Positions 1 through 8,329 of a stretch of DNA of 64,000 nt are shown here, piece after piece. The position numbers and the translations under genes are program-made. This DNA is from an uncultured Clostridia bacterium (lineage in GTDB: Bacteria; Bacillota; Clostridia; Oscillospirales; Acutalibacteraceae). The stretch covers positions 1-64,000 of the forward strand of contig CANQOP010000008.1 of the NCBI GenBank assembly GCA_947625485.1, read 5' to 3'. The notes under the pieces were generated by a model. The model saw only the letters and a list, made by a program, of their open reading frames with translations, made no database searches and had not been told where the DNA came from. The number at the start of each line of letters is the position of its first letter. Positions within the stretch are counted from its first letter, which is position 1.

Positions 1-1
1 T

Positions 2-430
2 AAATTTCTCACCTATGCCGCCCCGTCCATCCGCAACGCCATGATGGATTTGATACGGGCGGGTTTCTCCCAATTTGAACAGCAAGTAGCCGATGATAAA
101 AACGGTCTGGGCTTTCGTTTTGTTAGGCTGGATGAGATACTATCTGACGAAGAACGGTTACAGCGCATCGAGGCGATTGCCGACCCACTTGCCAAATCGC
201 CAGAGCGAATCGTCACGGAACAGGAGACATATCGGGAACTGTATGACGCGCTGGACAAGCTCTCTCCTAGGGAGCAAACCTATCTGCTCTACCGCTATGG
301 ATTTACGGACGGCATGGAGCATCCGCTGATCGGGACAGCCCTGCATTTCCATTTGAGTGAGAGCCGGGCAAAGCGGACGGAAGAAACGGCGATGGACAAT
401 CTATGGCTGGAGCTGCCGTGGTGGTTTTGA
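2..430 (+). CDS. sigma-70-like RNA polymerase sigma factor (5' end outside window)
   Basis: The reading frame is open from the first bases of the window, so the start is missing; about 142 residues are visible. The first residues (YAAPSIRNAMMDLIR) resemble the end of a sigma-70 region 2 helix, and the rest contains a region-4-like helix-turn-helix around LSPREQTYLLYRYGF. It ends in an aromatic tail and a TGA at 428-430. Such short sigma factors are common on Tn1549-type conjugative elements of gut Firmicutes and are presumed to direct transcription of element genes; that role is inferred here. The DNA is noticeably more GC-rich than the chromosomal genes to the right. Confidence 0.7.
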   Translation, partial: KFLTYAAPSIRNAMMDLIRAGFSQFEQQVADDKNGLGFRFVRLDEILSDEERLQRIEAIADPLAKSPERIVTEQETYRELYDALDKLSPREQTYLLYRYGFTDGMEHPLIGTALHFHLSESRAKRTEETAMDNLWLELPWWF

Positions 431-710
431 GTGAAACGCTGCGGCGAGACGAGGGTTTTGATATACCTTTCGCTCCCTCCGGCGACGGCGAAAAATCCTC
501 CGCTCCGCTGCGGATTTCTCCCCGCTGCCTACACACGGACAGGCGGATTTCGCTCATGCTTCATCCAGTTTTTGCGTGTCAATCCCCGCAAAATCCGCCT
601 GTCCTGCTGTCACTGAAAAGCGCCTGTGTAGCCACAGACACAGCCCCTTTCCAGCGCCAGCGGGAGCAAAAGGTATAACACACTAGACTTTCCTGACGGA
701 AAATCGTGTG

Positions 711-846
711 CCAAAGGGCGCTCTGCCCCTTTGGATACCCCGCCAAGTGGAACGCTGTTCCCCTCTGGACACCCCATGCCAACAGGGATGCTGCTCGCCC
801 CTATTGGATGACCCAGAGCCGAAAGGCGGGCGCTGCCCTCCTTTGG
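711..846. repeat. array of four consecutive degenerate hairpin repeats
   Basis: Four related units follow each other at 711-734, 743-768, 779-807 and 819-846. Each starts with CCAA or CCGA, ends in TTGG or CTGG, and has a GCTG or GCTC loop between G-rich and C-rich arms, so each can fold into its own hairpin. Between them lie ACCC-type spacers (ATACCCC, ACACCCC, ATGACCC). The units differ in sequence while keeping complementary arms. They are not CRISPR-like, because the units are short and the spacers are similar to one another. Confidence 0.6.
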
Positions 847-1035
847 AAACCACCCGTATTTTCCTCGCCGATGAGTACCCAAACTGCGACGAGGGCAGTT
901 TTGGCATCAGGCACGAAAAATCAGAATACTCAAGCATTCTGACTTCAATGCTAAAGAATTTCAGGTAACAAAATGTTTTGAATTTGCTATTTTATATATC
1001 CACTGTGACCTAAATTGAAAATTTTATAAGACTTC

Positions 1036-1065
1036 TTGACGAGATAATCAAGCTGCGGATACTAT
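1036..1065 (+). promoter_or_regulatory. promoter of the SIR2-HerA operon
   Basis: TTGACG at 1036-1041 and TACTAT at 1060-1065 are separated by 18 bp, a good match to a vegetative promoter. It lies about 45 bp upstream of the SIR2 start codon at 1109, which is preceded by an AGGTGAGG ribosome binding site. Confidence 0.55.
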
Positions 1066-1108
1066 ACGAAGCTTGCGCAAATAAAATCATTTAAAAGGTG
1101 AGGTAACC

Positions 1109-2296
1109 ATGGACAAGATAATTAGAATCCCTGTAGATACGGGAAAAATAGTCATTTCAGAAGACATAAAATCCATACTCAAGAATTTGTTTTCTGGATG
1201 CAGGGTCAGTTTCCTTCTCGGAGCGGGTTTTTCCGCAAACCTGTTGGGAACCTTGAGCAATAACGAAGTGATTTTTGAAGCATTACAAAAATATCAGACC
1301 AAAAACGAGGACGAGCAAAAAAGGGCCACTATACTATCTGCCTTTTTATATTGGTCATTCTTCAGCAGATGTATCGAACCGATCTATGCTAAGGTATCGA
1401 CATATGATCCCTCTTTTACTCCTTATAAAGAATTCGGAGATATTGTTTACCGGATTTTTGCAGAAAGAGGAAATCCAGCGTTAGATCGACAGTTTAACAT
1501 ATTTACGACAAATTACGACCCAATAATTGAATTGATTTTTGATCATTCAACCTGTATATGCAATGATGGCTTTGAGGGGAGAATTGAACCTCGTTTCTCC
1601 ACTGATAACTACTCAAAAACGTACTACAGGCAAGCAATATTCTCCAACAGGAAAGCTGAAATCCCATCTGTAAATCTTTTGAAATTGCACGGTTCTGTTA
1701 CTTGGAGTACAGACATTATTAATGGTGGCATTGTATATCAGCAATATCAATCCCAAATCTATAACTTTATCAAAGAGTACTCTGCCTTATTTGATGCAGC
1801 TATGGTATCAAGAATTGATGCTCATTTTACAGCTAATCAACCGGATGAAGCAAATAAGCAAATTCAGTCTTTGTTTGCAAGTACTATTTTTGATGCATTA
1901 CTTACAAAAGCGGGAGACTATGGCAAATTTGTTCAATCTTACAAAAGTTCCTTCCTGATTGTGAATCCAACCAAAGAAAAATTTAGCGACACCCTGTTAA
2001 ACAAGAATTATTATGAACTTTTGCGCATTTTCTCCAATGAACTGGAAAAAGAGAATTCGCTTCTGGTAGTCGATGGTTTTTCATTTAGAGATGAACACAT
2101 CCTAGATTTGGTAAAACGTTCCATGGTTAATCCATCCTTGAAAATACTCATTTTTACCTATCATGGCACGTCGATTAAGGACTTTCAAAAACTGATCGGT
2201 GAGGTGAAGAATAACAACATTACTTATATTACGCTCGATGGAGAAAAGCTGTCTTTGAATTATTTTAATCAGATTTTGTCACATATCCATTCCTAA
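1109..2296 (+). CDS. SIR2-like NADase effector of a SIR2-HerA antiphage system
   Basis: This protein of 395 residues has a sirtuin-type NAD-binding fold. A glycine-rich GAGFSANLLG motif lies at 38-47, a TTNYD motif at 133-137, and KLHGSV at 192-197 supplies the catalytic-type histidine. A GFSFRDEHI segment near the C-terminus is usual in the SIR2_2-like branch. Such proteins in defence systems degrade cellular NAD+ when activated by infection. The next gene, 19 bp downstream, encodes a HerA/DUF87 ATPase; this pairing is a described antiphage system (SIR2-HerA, also called Nezha), in which the two proteins form one complex. Start chosen at the ATG after AGGTGAGG. NADase activity is inferred from the motifs and the partner. 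Confidence 0.85.
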   Translation: MDKIIRIPVDTGKIVISEDIKSILKNLFSGCRVSFLLGAGFSANLLGTLSNNEVIFEALQKYQTKNEDEQKRATILSAFLYWSFFSRCIEPIYAKVSTYDPSFTPYKEFGDIVYRIFAERGNPALDRQFNIFTTNYDPIIELIFDHSTCICNDGFEGRIEPRFSTDNYSKTYYRQAIFSNRKAEIPSVNLLKLHGSVTWSTDIINGGIVYQQYQSQIYNFIKEYSALFDAAMVSRIDAHFTANQPDEANKQIQSLFASTIFDALLTKAGDYGKFVQSYKSSFLIVNPTKEKFSDTLLNKNYYELLRIFSNELEKENSLLVVDGFSFRDEHILDLVKRSMVNPSLKILIFTYHGTSIKDFQKLIGEVKNNNITYITLDGEKLSLNYFNQILSHIHS

Positions 2297-2315
2297 ATGA
2301 AAGAGGTGACCCAGT

Positions 2316-4139
2316 ATGAATGATTTTTATAAAATCGGACAAGTGATTGAAGTACGAGGTCAAAAGATCTGCATACGTGTTTTCGAGAATAAGAACAGCA
2401 ATATTCTGATATACCAAGGAAATGTTATTAAGAATGTGTCCGTCGGCAGTTTTGTTAAGATTCCAAAAGGATTCAGCAATATCATCGGTCGCATAGAAGG
2501 AGAGTATATCCAGGAAAACAAGTCCATTTGCGAAAATAATAAACTTCGTTTTTCAAAAGAAAGCGAAACCATTGATCGCATTATCGAAGTTAGCATTATG
2601 GGCGTGTTGAATGACGGTCGTTTTCAGAGAGGCTTAATTGATATCCCACTGGTTTTCTCCGATGCATATATGCTTACTGATACAGAAGTGCAAAAGATTT
2701 TTGAGTTCAGCGCTGATTTAAGCACTTCTGTATGCATTGGCTCTATTAACGATTACAAAGAAGAAAAGCTTTTCATCTCGGCAAATTCTCTTTTCGCCAG
2801 TCATATAGGAATCTTTGGAAATACCGGAAGTGGCAAATCTAATACATTAGCCAAGATATACACTGAGTGCTTTCAACGATTTAAAGGAATGCCTGGATTT
2901 GCTAAAAGTATATTTCTCCTTATCGATTTTAACGGAGAGTACACCCATGCTTTTGATGACAGCAAACAAGTATATCGGCTGTCAACAAGAGTTGATACAG
3001 GAGACTCAATCCCTATTCATCGATCTTTCTTGGAAGATGTGGAACTCTGGTCAATAATATGTGAAGCAACAGAAAAAACCCAGAAACCTTTCTTAAGCAA
3101 AAGCATTGATCTATACCGCCATTTGCGTGAGGCCGGTAATCTTATGGCCTATATTCGTGGAATGTTAAAGAATCTGCTTCTCCGCTATTATGATGATCCT
3201 CAAATGTTTCTTCGTCAGCTAACAGGTCTTAGAACAATTCTAGCGTTATTATTTGTTGATGCCGAACCAGGAATCAAAATATTAAATAGTATCCAGCTTC
3301 GTGCACAGGGTACAAAATTCTATCGTACATCTTCTGAGGGAGAATGCTGGGCAAATAACTCTGATGAATATGAACAACAATTTGTTTCTGCTATTTTGGA
3401 TTCAGTGTTCATTCCGGGCAATTACAAAGATACAGATGAATATTTGATATTTGAGTATGCTCTACGGTATAAATACTTGGATTCTTTGTGTTCGCAATAT
3501 ATCAATGAAGAACACGTTGGACCGCTGATCTCAAGATTTGAAAATCGTGTAAAACGAGTAAAACGCCTTTTCAGGATATGCGAGAATCCGCCATCTGATT
3601 GGTTGGCGATATATTCATTGGTTGATGTTAATGTGGAATTTAAAAAGATTGTGCCCTTAATTATCTGCAAGTATTTTTACGAACGCCAACGGCAGAACTT
3701 CAATGGTCGTAGCTTACACATCATCATTGATGAAGCGCATAATGTTTTGTCCACGACATCTGAGAGGGAAAGCCAGACGTGGAAAGACTATCGCTTGGAA
3801 ACTTTTGAGGAAATCATCAAGGAGGGGCGGAAATTTGGAACATTTTTAACTATATCAAGCCAGCGACCTTCTGATATATCGGAAACTATAATCTCTCAAT
3901 TACATAACTATTTTATACATCGTTTAGTTAACAACGAAGATATACGTGCAATAGGTAAGGCAGTTGCGTTTATTGACAATACATCATATGAAATGATTTC
4001 GGTACTCCCTCAAGGAGCATGTATCTTTACCGGTGTTGCTTCCAATTTTCCTGTTTTGGTACAGGTTGATTTGCTACCAAAGCAACAGCAACCACAAAGT
4101 ACCACTGTAAATCTTACGGAGTTATGGAAAAATTCTTAA
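2316..4139 (+). CDS. HerA/DUF87-family ATPase of the SIR2-HerA system
   Basis: This protein of 607 residues has an N-terminal beta-barrel (HAS-barrel-like) region, a Walker A motif GNTGSGKS at 168-175, a Walker B region IIIDEAHNVL around 470-480, and a downstream SSQRPSDIS sensor segment. These are the marks of the HerA/FtsK-like hexameric translocase family. In the described two-gene system the HerA hexamer assembles with SIR2 subunits and is required for protection against phages. The start ATG is preceded by GAGGTG and lies 19 bp after the SIR2 stop, so the two genes are one operon. A strong hairpin follows at 4145. The insert between Walker A and B is long, but within family range. Confidence 0.85.
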   Translation: MNDFYKIGQVIEVRGQKICIRVFENKNSNILIYQGNVIKNVSVGSFVKIPKGFSNIIGRIEGEYIQENKSICENNKLRFSKESETIDRIIEVSIMGVLNDGRFQRGLIDIPLVFSDAYMLTDTEVQKIFEFSADLSTSVCIGSINDYKEEKLFISANSLFASHIGIFGNTGSGKSNTLAKIYTECFQRFKGMPGFAKSIFLLIDFNGEYTHAFDDSKQVYRLSTRVDTGDSIPIHRSFLEDVELWSIICEATEKTQKPFLSKSIDLYRHLREAGNLMAYIRGMLKNLLLRYYDDPQMFLRQLTGLRTILALLFVDAEPGIKILNSIQLRAQGTKFYRTSSEGECWANNSDEYEQQFVSAILDSVFIPGNYKDTDEYLIFEYALRYKYLDSLCSQYINEEHVGPLISRFENRVKRVKRLFRICENPPSDWLAIYSLVDVNVEFKKIVPLIICKYFYERQRQNFNGRSLHIIIDEAHNVLSTTSERESQTWKDYRLETFEEIIKEGRKFGTFLTISSQRPSDISETIISQLHNYFIHRLVNNEDIRAIGKAVAFIDNTSYEMISVLPQGACIFTGVASNFPVLVQVDLLPKQQQPQSTTVNLTELWKNS

Positions 4140-4144
4140 GCAAG

Positions 4145-4182
4145 TCAAAGCCCACCGACCAATTATGGCCGATGGGCTTTGA
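4145..4182. terminator. intrinsic terminator after SIR2-HerA, possibly bidirectional
   Basis: A 16-bp stem with one wobble and one mismatch (arms 4145-4160 and 4167-4182, loop AATTAT) sits between the converging ends of the HerA gene and the methyltransferase gene. No long T run follows on either strand, so its strength is uncertain. Confidence 0.6.
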
Positions 4183-4186
4183 TACA

Positions 4187-5611
4187 TTATATCATCCCGA
4201 AATGCTCCAGCGCCGCCCGTATCGCCGCCTCTTTCTCTGGCGGGCATTGTGGCTGTCGGGAATCCTCTGACTTGGGCTTATTGTAATTTTCTCTCTCAAT
4301 AATCCCGCACTTCCGCTTCACTTGTGCAATATACAAGTGGCTGACCTTCATTCCGAATTTCTCCAGCACATACGCCTTGATCTCCTCATAGCTGGCTTTC
4401 TTCTCGGCGGCGGTCAAATCCATCTCGTCCATGGTGAGTTCAACTTCGATATGCTGCTTGACATTGAGTTTGGACAATAAGCATACCGTCTCCACATGTT
4501 CCGTATGCGGGAACATATCGACGGGTTGGATTTTTCTTACTTTATATTTGTTTTTTGAAAGGAACATCAAATCTCTTGCAAGCGTTTCGGGGTTGCAAGA
4601 AATATAGACGATTTTTTTCGGGGAGAGTTTTATTACGGAGCGCAGAAATTTTACGTCGCTTCCGGCCCTAGGAGGGTCCATAATAACAACGTCGGCTTTT
4701 AAACCCTGTTTTGCAATATCGACCATATATTTTCCCGCGTCGGCGCGGACAAAGTGAATGTTTTGAACTCCGTTTATTTGAGCGTTTTTCTTTGCGTCCT
4801 TTACCGCGTCTCCGTTCAGCTCTACACCGATAACCTCTCCCGCGTATTGGCTCGCAATTATTCCAATCGTGCCTGTGCCGCAGTAAGCGTCAATTACTAT
4901 ATCGTCCTTCTGAATGTCGGCAAACTCCATAGCCTTGTTATAAAGTACTTCTGTTTGTACCGGGTTAATTTGATAGAAAGCCTTAGGCGAGATTGTGAAT
5001 GTGTATCCGCAGAGCTGTTCTCTGATAACTCCGTCTCCGTAGAGCACAATGCTTTTATCTCCGAGCACGAGGCTTGTGCGTTTGTTGTTTATGTTCTGGA
5101 CAACTGTAGTTATATCGGGATGTCTTTCCAGAAGTGCATTTACAAAACTTCGCTTTGACTTAAACTCCTCAGTGCCTGTTACAAGCACAACCATAATTTC
5201 TCCGCTCGAAAAACCGCGCTTGACTAGCACGTGCCTGAGAAAGCCGACCATTTTGTTGTCGTCGAAGGTTTTCAGTTTAAAGCTTTTTAACAGCTTGCGA
5301 ATTGTAACGATTATTTCGTCAGCCTTAACGTCCTCAATTAAGCAGCTGTCAACAGGCACGATTTTATGCGTGGAACTCTGATAAACGCCCGAAATTATTC
5401 TATTATGTCTGTCCCTGCCGAACGCCGCCTGAACCTTATTACGGTAGTGGTAGGGTTCATCCATACCGATTATATCGCTTACACGGTGAAACCGCCCAAG
5501 CAGTCGCACAACCTTTTTCATTTTAAACTTGAGCTGGTCGCTGTAGTCGAGGTTATGTATCTGGCAGCCGCCGCATTTTTTGTAAAGCGGACATTTAGTA
5601 TTATTTTGCAT
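4187..5611 (-). CDS. rumA: 23S rRNA (uracil-5-)-methyltransferase, RumA/RlmCD family, with element-derived C-terminal tail
   Basis: SAM-dependent methyltransferase that makes 5-methyluridine in 23S rRNA. Visible features are a cysteine cluster for a 4Fe-4S centre (C7, C13, C16, C90), the SAM motif DAYCGTGTIG at 241-250, DPPRAGSD around 312-319 and the catalytic cysteine in ISCNPE (C339). Family members usually end just after the HVETVCLLSK-like strand, here near residue 382. This protein continues for about 92 more residues, rich in charged residues, ending PPEKEAAIRAALEHFGMI. That tail is encoded by more GC-rich DNA and lies on the mobile-element side, so I infer that integration into the 3' end of rumA replaced the native terminus. 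The start codon is 1 bp from the stop of the DUF1643 gene, so they are cotranscribed. Confidence 0.85.
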   Translation of the reverse strand: MQNNTKCPLYKKCGGCQIHNLDYSDQLKFKMKKVVRLLGRFHRVSDIIGMDEPYHYRNKVQAAFGRDRHNRIISGVYQSSTHKIVPVDSCLIEDVKADEIIVTIRKLLKSFKLKTFDDNKMVGFLRHVLVKRGFSSGEIMVVLVTGTEEFKSKRSFVNALLERHPDITTVVQNINNKRTSLVLGDKSIVLYGDGVIREQLCGYTFTISPKAFYQINPVQTEVLYNKAMEFADIQKDDIVIDAYCGTGTIGIIASQYAGEVIGVELNGDAVKDAKKNAQINGVQNIHFVRADAGKYMVDIAKQGLKADVVIMDPPRAGSDVKFLRSVIKLSPKKIVYISCNPETLARDLMFLSKNKYKVRKIQPVDMFPHTEHVETVCLLSKLNVKQHIEVELTMDEMDLTAAEKKASYEEIKAYVLEKFGMKVSHLYIAQVKRKCGIIERENYNKPKSEDSRQPQCPPEKEAAIRAALEHFGMI

Positions 5612-5612
5612 A

Positions 5613-6239
5613 TTAAACCTTAATGCTTTCGCAGTATTTTTTTACATCAAATTCGTCGAGCGGTGAATTGCTTTTGAGATAGAGCGGGTGATGGGGGTGG
5701 CCTTTTCTGGAGCGTGTTCCCGCGCAGTACCACCTTGCCTTGAAGCTTTCACCGATTTCTATCATATCCGTAACGCAGTCTATAAGATAGTCGCGTGTTT
5801 CGATAATATTTCCCCAAGCCGCCCATATTGACGGTTTGCTTTCTTTGTAAAGCGACAGTATATATTTGAAAGCCTTCATATTTTCCGTGTGCATCTTCAC
5901 GTTGAGTTTCTTTTCCATAAGCTTAGGGTCAGTCGCGCGCTGGGAATATACATTAAACATAATAAAGCTGTCAAAACCGTTAGCGAGTGCAATCCTTTCT
6001 ACGGATTTAAGTGTAGGGTCGAGTGCATCGGGTTTTGCGGTTGACGGATTAATTCCTATGCAAACAAGCGGATTTTCGCCTTTTGTACCGAGAATATATC
6101 TGTAATCCGAGTAAAAGTTAGGTACGAACAGCCATTTTTCTGTGTCATAGCTCTCACTCGGCCGGAGGGAGCGCTCCAAAGCGTCCTCAAACAAAAGTAT
6201 TTCGATTTCGTTAGTGCCGCATTTAGGCGTATGCCTCAT
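5613..6239 (-). CDS. DUF1643 domain protein
   Basis: This protein of 208 residues carries the DUF1643 signature GINPSTA around 82-88, followed by a DPTLKSVERIA segment and a central FNVYSQRATDP motif, with AAWG and SRKGHPHHPLYL near the C-terminus. The family is widespread but has no established biochemical function; the last motif recalls nucleic-acid or nucleotide-processing folds, though that is speculation. It is the first gene of a minus-strand pair with rumA, 1 bp apart, and diverges from ilvA. Length is normal for the family. Confidence 0.75.
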   Translation of the reverse strand: MRHTPKCGTNEIEILLFEDALERSLRPSESYDTEKWLFVPNFYSDYRYILGTKGENPLVCIGINPSTAKPDALDPTLKSVERIALANGFDSFIMFNVYSQRATDPKLMEKKLNVKMHTENMKAFKYILSLYKESKPSIWAAWGNIIETRDYLIDCVTDMIEIGESFKARWYCAGTRSRKGHPHHPLYLKSNSPLDEFDVKKYCESIKV

Positions 6240-6342
6240 ACCCTCATCTCCTTAATCTACATAATTTTAGCATATTTTTATATGTTCTGACAATAAAAAT
6301 GTAAATAATTTCTTATCATTTAAATGAATAATTTAATATGAC

Positions 6343-6371
6343 TTGATTTATTTAAAAAAAAGTCTTAAAAT
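6343..6371 (+). promoter_or_regulatory. promoter of ilvA-ridA-rubredoxin
   Basis: TTGATT at 6343-6348 and TAAAAT at 6366-6371 are spaced by 17 bp. Transcription would begin about 20 bp before the ATG at 6397. Because these elements occupy the upstream in-frame codons, they also argue for the downstream start. I saw no T-box or other leader structure. Confidence 0.55.
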
Positions 6372-6396
6372 AAGAGGGTATGAAAGGAAGAGGGAT

Positions 6397-7587
6397 ATGT
6401 TAACACTTGATAAAATATATCATGCGTCCAAGGTATTAAAAGATGTAATTCACCCGACTACTATAGTTAGAGCGTCGGCTATCGACGTTGACTGTGATTT
6501 ATATCTCAAACCCGAGTGCCTCCAGCTCACGGGTTCGTTTAAACTGCGCGGTTCAGGCTATAAAATTTCCCAGCTTACGGATGAAGAAAAGGCGAGGGGA
6601 GTTATCGCCTGCTCTGCAGGTAACCACGCTCAGGGTGTTGCTCTTGCGGCTACAAAATATGGTATAAAATCTCTAATCTGTTTGCCCGACGGCGCGCCTA
6701 TCTCAAAGGTTGAAGCAACAAAGGGCTTCGGCGCCGAGGTGTGTATGGTCCCCGGAGTTTATGACGACGCTTATGCAGAGGCTTGCCGTTTGCGTGATGA
6801 GCACAACTATACTTTTATCCACCCTTTTGACGACGAAAATGTAATTGCGGGCCAGGGTACTATCGGTCTGGAGATTATGAACGAAATGAGTGACGTTGAC
6901 GCGGTTGTCGTTGCTGTCGGCGGCGGCGGACTTATTTCCGGCGTAGCCTGTGCAATTAAGCACCTAAATCCCGATGTTAAGGTTTATGGCGTTCAGGCGG
7001 AGGGCGCCGCTTCTATGGTAACCTCAGTCAGAGAAGGTAAAATTACGACACTCAATAAGGTGAGCACGATCGCCGACGGTATTCAGGTCAAGGAACCCGG
7101 TCAGCTTACATATGAGTACGTTAAAAAGTATGTGGACGATATTGTTACCGTTTCGGACGACGAAATCTCCACCGCTATACTCACACTTATCGAAAAGCAG
7201 AAGATGGTAGCGGAGGGCGCGGGAGCCGCACCGCTTGCGGCTGTGATGTTCGGTAAACTGCCTGTAAAGGGTAAGAAGGTCGTTTGTGTGGTTTCGGGCG
7301 GCAATATAGATGTTACTATCCTTAACCGCGTAATAAAGCGCGGACTTATCACTGCGGGCAGGCAGCAGACGCTTTGTATTCAACTTGACGATAAGCCGGG
7401 TCAGCTGTTAGGCGTATCAAAAATTATCGCGGAGCACGGAGGTAACGTTATCAGTATTCATCATGAGCGCGCAAGCGAGGGTGAAATTACCGACTGTATT
7501 CTCCGCATTGTTATGGAGACGAAGAACTTTAACCATGTAAAAGAAATCTCCGACGCATTAACAAAAGAAGGTTTCAGATTAGTATAG
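6397..7587 (+). CDS. ilvA: threonine ammonia-lyase with C-terminal ACT domain
   Basis: PLP-dependent deamination of threonine (and serine) to 2-oxobutyrate (pyruvate), feeding isoleucine synthesis or catabolism. With the start at 6397 the protein has 396 residues. The PLP lysine is K49 in GSFKLRG, and a glycine loop VGGGGLISG binds the cofactor phosphate. A single ACT domain begins near residue 325 (DDKPGQLLGVSKIIAEHGG), giving the usual short form of about 400 residues rather than the long biosynthetic form. Start chosen because an AAGGAAGAGGG site precedes it and the longer frame runs through the promoter. RidA follows 23 bp downstream. Confidence 0.9.
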   Translation: MLTLDKIYHASKVLKDVIHPTTIVRASAIDVDCDLYLKPECLQLTGSFKLRGSGYKISQLTDEEKARGVIACSAGNHAQGVALAATKYGIKSLICLPDGAPISKVEATKGFGAEVCMVPGVYDDAYAEACRLRDEHNYTFIHPFDDENVIAGQGTIGLEIMNEMSDVDAVVVAVGGGGLISGVACAIKHLNPDVKVYGVQAEGAASMVTSVREGKITTLNKVSTIADGIQVKEPGQLTYEYVKKYVDDIVTVSDDEISTAILTLIEKQKMVAEGAGAAPLAAVMFGKLPVKGKKVVCVVSGGNIDVTILNRVIKRGLITAGRQQTLCIQLDDKPGQLLGVSKIIAEHGGNVISIHHERASEGEITDCILRIVMETKNFNHVKEISDALTKEGFRLV

Positions 7588-7610
7588 AATTTGTATAGGA
7601 GGAAACAAAA

Positions 7611-7982
7611 ATGGAAAAAATCTACACTAAAAACGCGCCTGACGCAATCGGTCCTTACAGTCAGGCTGTAACGGTAAACGGGCTGGTGTTCACTTCGGGT
7701 CAGATTGCTATTAATCCGTCAACGGGAAATGTTGAGACAGCAACAATCGAGGAGCAGACCGAGCAGGTTTGCAAAAATCTCAAGAATGTACTTGAGGCGG
7801 CTGGCTCTTCACTTGAAAAAGCAGTAAAAACCGTATGTTTTCTTGCCAATATGGAGGATTTTGCCGCTTTTAACGGAATATACGGAAAATATTTTACGGC
7901 TAAGCCTGCCCGTTCCTGCGTGGCAGTAAAGCAGCTTCCAAAGAATGTGCTTGTTGAAGTTGAGGTAATTGCTGAAATTTAA
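7611..7982 (+). CDS. ridA: RidA family reactive intermediate/imine deaminase
   Basis: This protein of 123 residues is full length for the Rid/YjgF family. It has the N-terminal APDAIGPYSQA-like segment, FTSGQIAINP, and the C-terminal PARSCVAVKQLPKNVLVEVEVIA strand containing the active-site arginine. RidA hydrolyses the enamine/imine intermediates released by PLP enzymes such as threonine dehydratase, which fits its place directly after ilvA. An AGGAGG site lies 8 bp before the ATG. Confidence 0.92.
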   Translation: MEKIYTKNAPDAIGPYSQAVTVNGLVFTSGQIAINPSTGNVETATIEEQTEQVCKNLKNVLEAAGSSLEKAVKTVCFLANMEDFAAFNGIYGKYFTAKPARSCVAVKQLPKNVLVEVEVIAEI

Positions 7983-8024
7983 TCTTTTAACAGTATTAAA
8001 AAATTTGCAGAAAGGGTGAAATTT

Positions 8025-8180
8025 ATGAAATACGTTTGCGACATTTGCGGTTGGGAGTATGACGAGGAGTTAGGCTCCCCCGAGAACGGCATTGAGCCGG
8101 GAACAAAATTCGAGGACCTTCCCGAGGATTTTGTATGTCCGCTCTGCGGCGCCGATAAAGATAGCTTTTCAGAGGCTTAA
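8025..8180 (+). CDS. rubredoxin
   Basis: A 51-residue protein with two CxxC pairs, C5-x2-C8 (VCDICGW) and C38-x2-C41 (VCPLCGA), and the typical central [12 protein letters not shown] segment. It is a small one-iron electron carrier, in anaerobes often serving oxygen or peroxide reduction. An AAAGGG site precedes the ATG. It follows ridA by 42 bp and is closed by a strong terminator at 8198, so it is probably the last gene of the ilvA transcript. Confidence 0.93.
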   Translation: MKYVCDICGWEYDEELGSPENGIEPGTKFEDLPEDFVCPLCGADKDSFSEA

Positions 8181-8197
8181 TGTTTTAAACTAAAAAG

Positions 8198-8227
8198 ACT
8201 AAAGGACTGCCGAGGCAGTCCTTTAGT
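8198..8227 (+). terminator. intrinsic terminator after rubredoxin
   Basis: A perfect 14-bp stem (ACTAAAGGACTGCC / GGCAGTCCTTTAGT) with a 2-base loop follows the rubredoxin stop by 17 bp. Confidence 0.8.
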
Positions 8228-8273
8228 GTTTGCATTAGCACGTTTTCTGTTTGAAATAAATTGGCAAAAGGTG

Positions 8274-8302
8274 TTGACAAATGTTTAGCGTGGTGATATA
8301 AT
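8274..8302 (+). promoter_or_regulatory. consensus promoter of tRNA-Leu
   Basis: TTGACA at 8274-8279 and TATAAT at 8297-8302 with a 17-bp spacer form a perfect housekeeping promoter about 27 bp upstream of the mature tRNA 5' end. Confidence 0.85.
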
Positions 8303-8329
8303 AATCAAGCTGTGAAAAACAGAATATAT

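Larger units (their letters stand above)
431..1108. other. non-coding GC-rich element DNA
   Basis: This stretch of about 680 bp has no convincing gene. Short open frames exist on both strands, but they have proline/arginine/serine-rich translations without ribosome binding sites and overlap one another. Its first 500 bp are GC-rich and contain several imperfect inverted repeats, including a hairpin near 678-712 and the four-hairpin array listed separately. The last 150 bp become AT-rich and carry the promoter for the SIR2 gene. Origin-of-transfer or other structural functions are possible, but nothing in the sequence proves them. Confidence 0.6.
1..4480. mobile_element. terminal part of an integrative conjugative element inserted in rumA
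   Basis: The segment holds the end of a sigma-70-like factor of a kind common on Tn1549-like conjugative elements, a GC-rich hairpin array, a defence operon and the replacement 3' end of the rumA gene. The inner limit is placed where the methyltransferase would normally end (near 4466-4500); beyond it the protein gains about 92 residues encoded by more GC-rich DNA. The rest of the element, including its recombinase, would lie left of the window. That this is an element end is inference from gene content, the fused tail and the composition change; no direct repeat could be checked because the other end is absent. Confidence 0.65.

Noticed and set aside
711-846. CRISPR array
   Set aside because: Units of about 25 bp are degenerate and the spacers are similar to each other and very short; no cas genes are present.
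403-968. Several overlapping frames in the GC-rich element end
   Set aside because: Mutually overlapping, proline/arginine/serine-rich and without ribosome sites; the region is better explained by hairpin repeats.
6240-6396. T-box or other riboswitch before ilvA
   Set aside because: The promoter lies only about 25 bp before the start codon, leaving no room for a leader.
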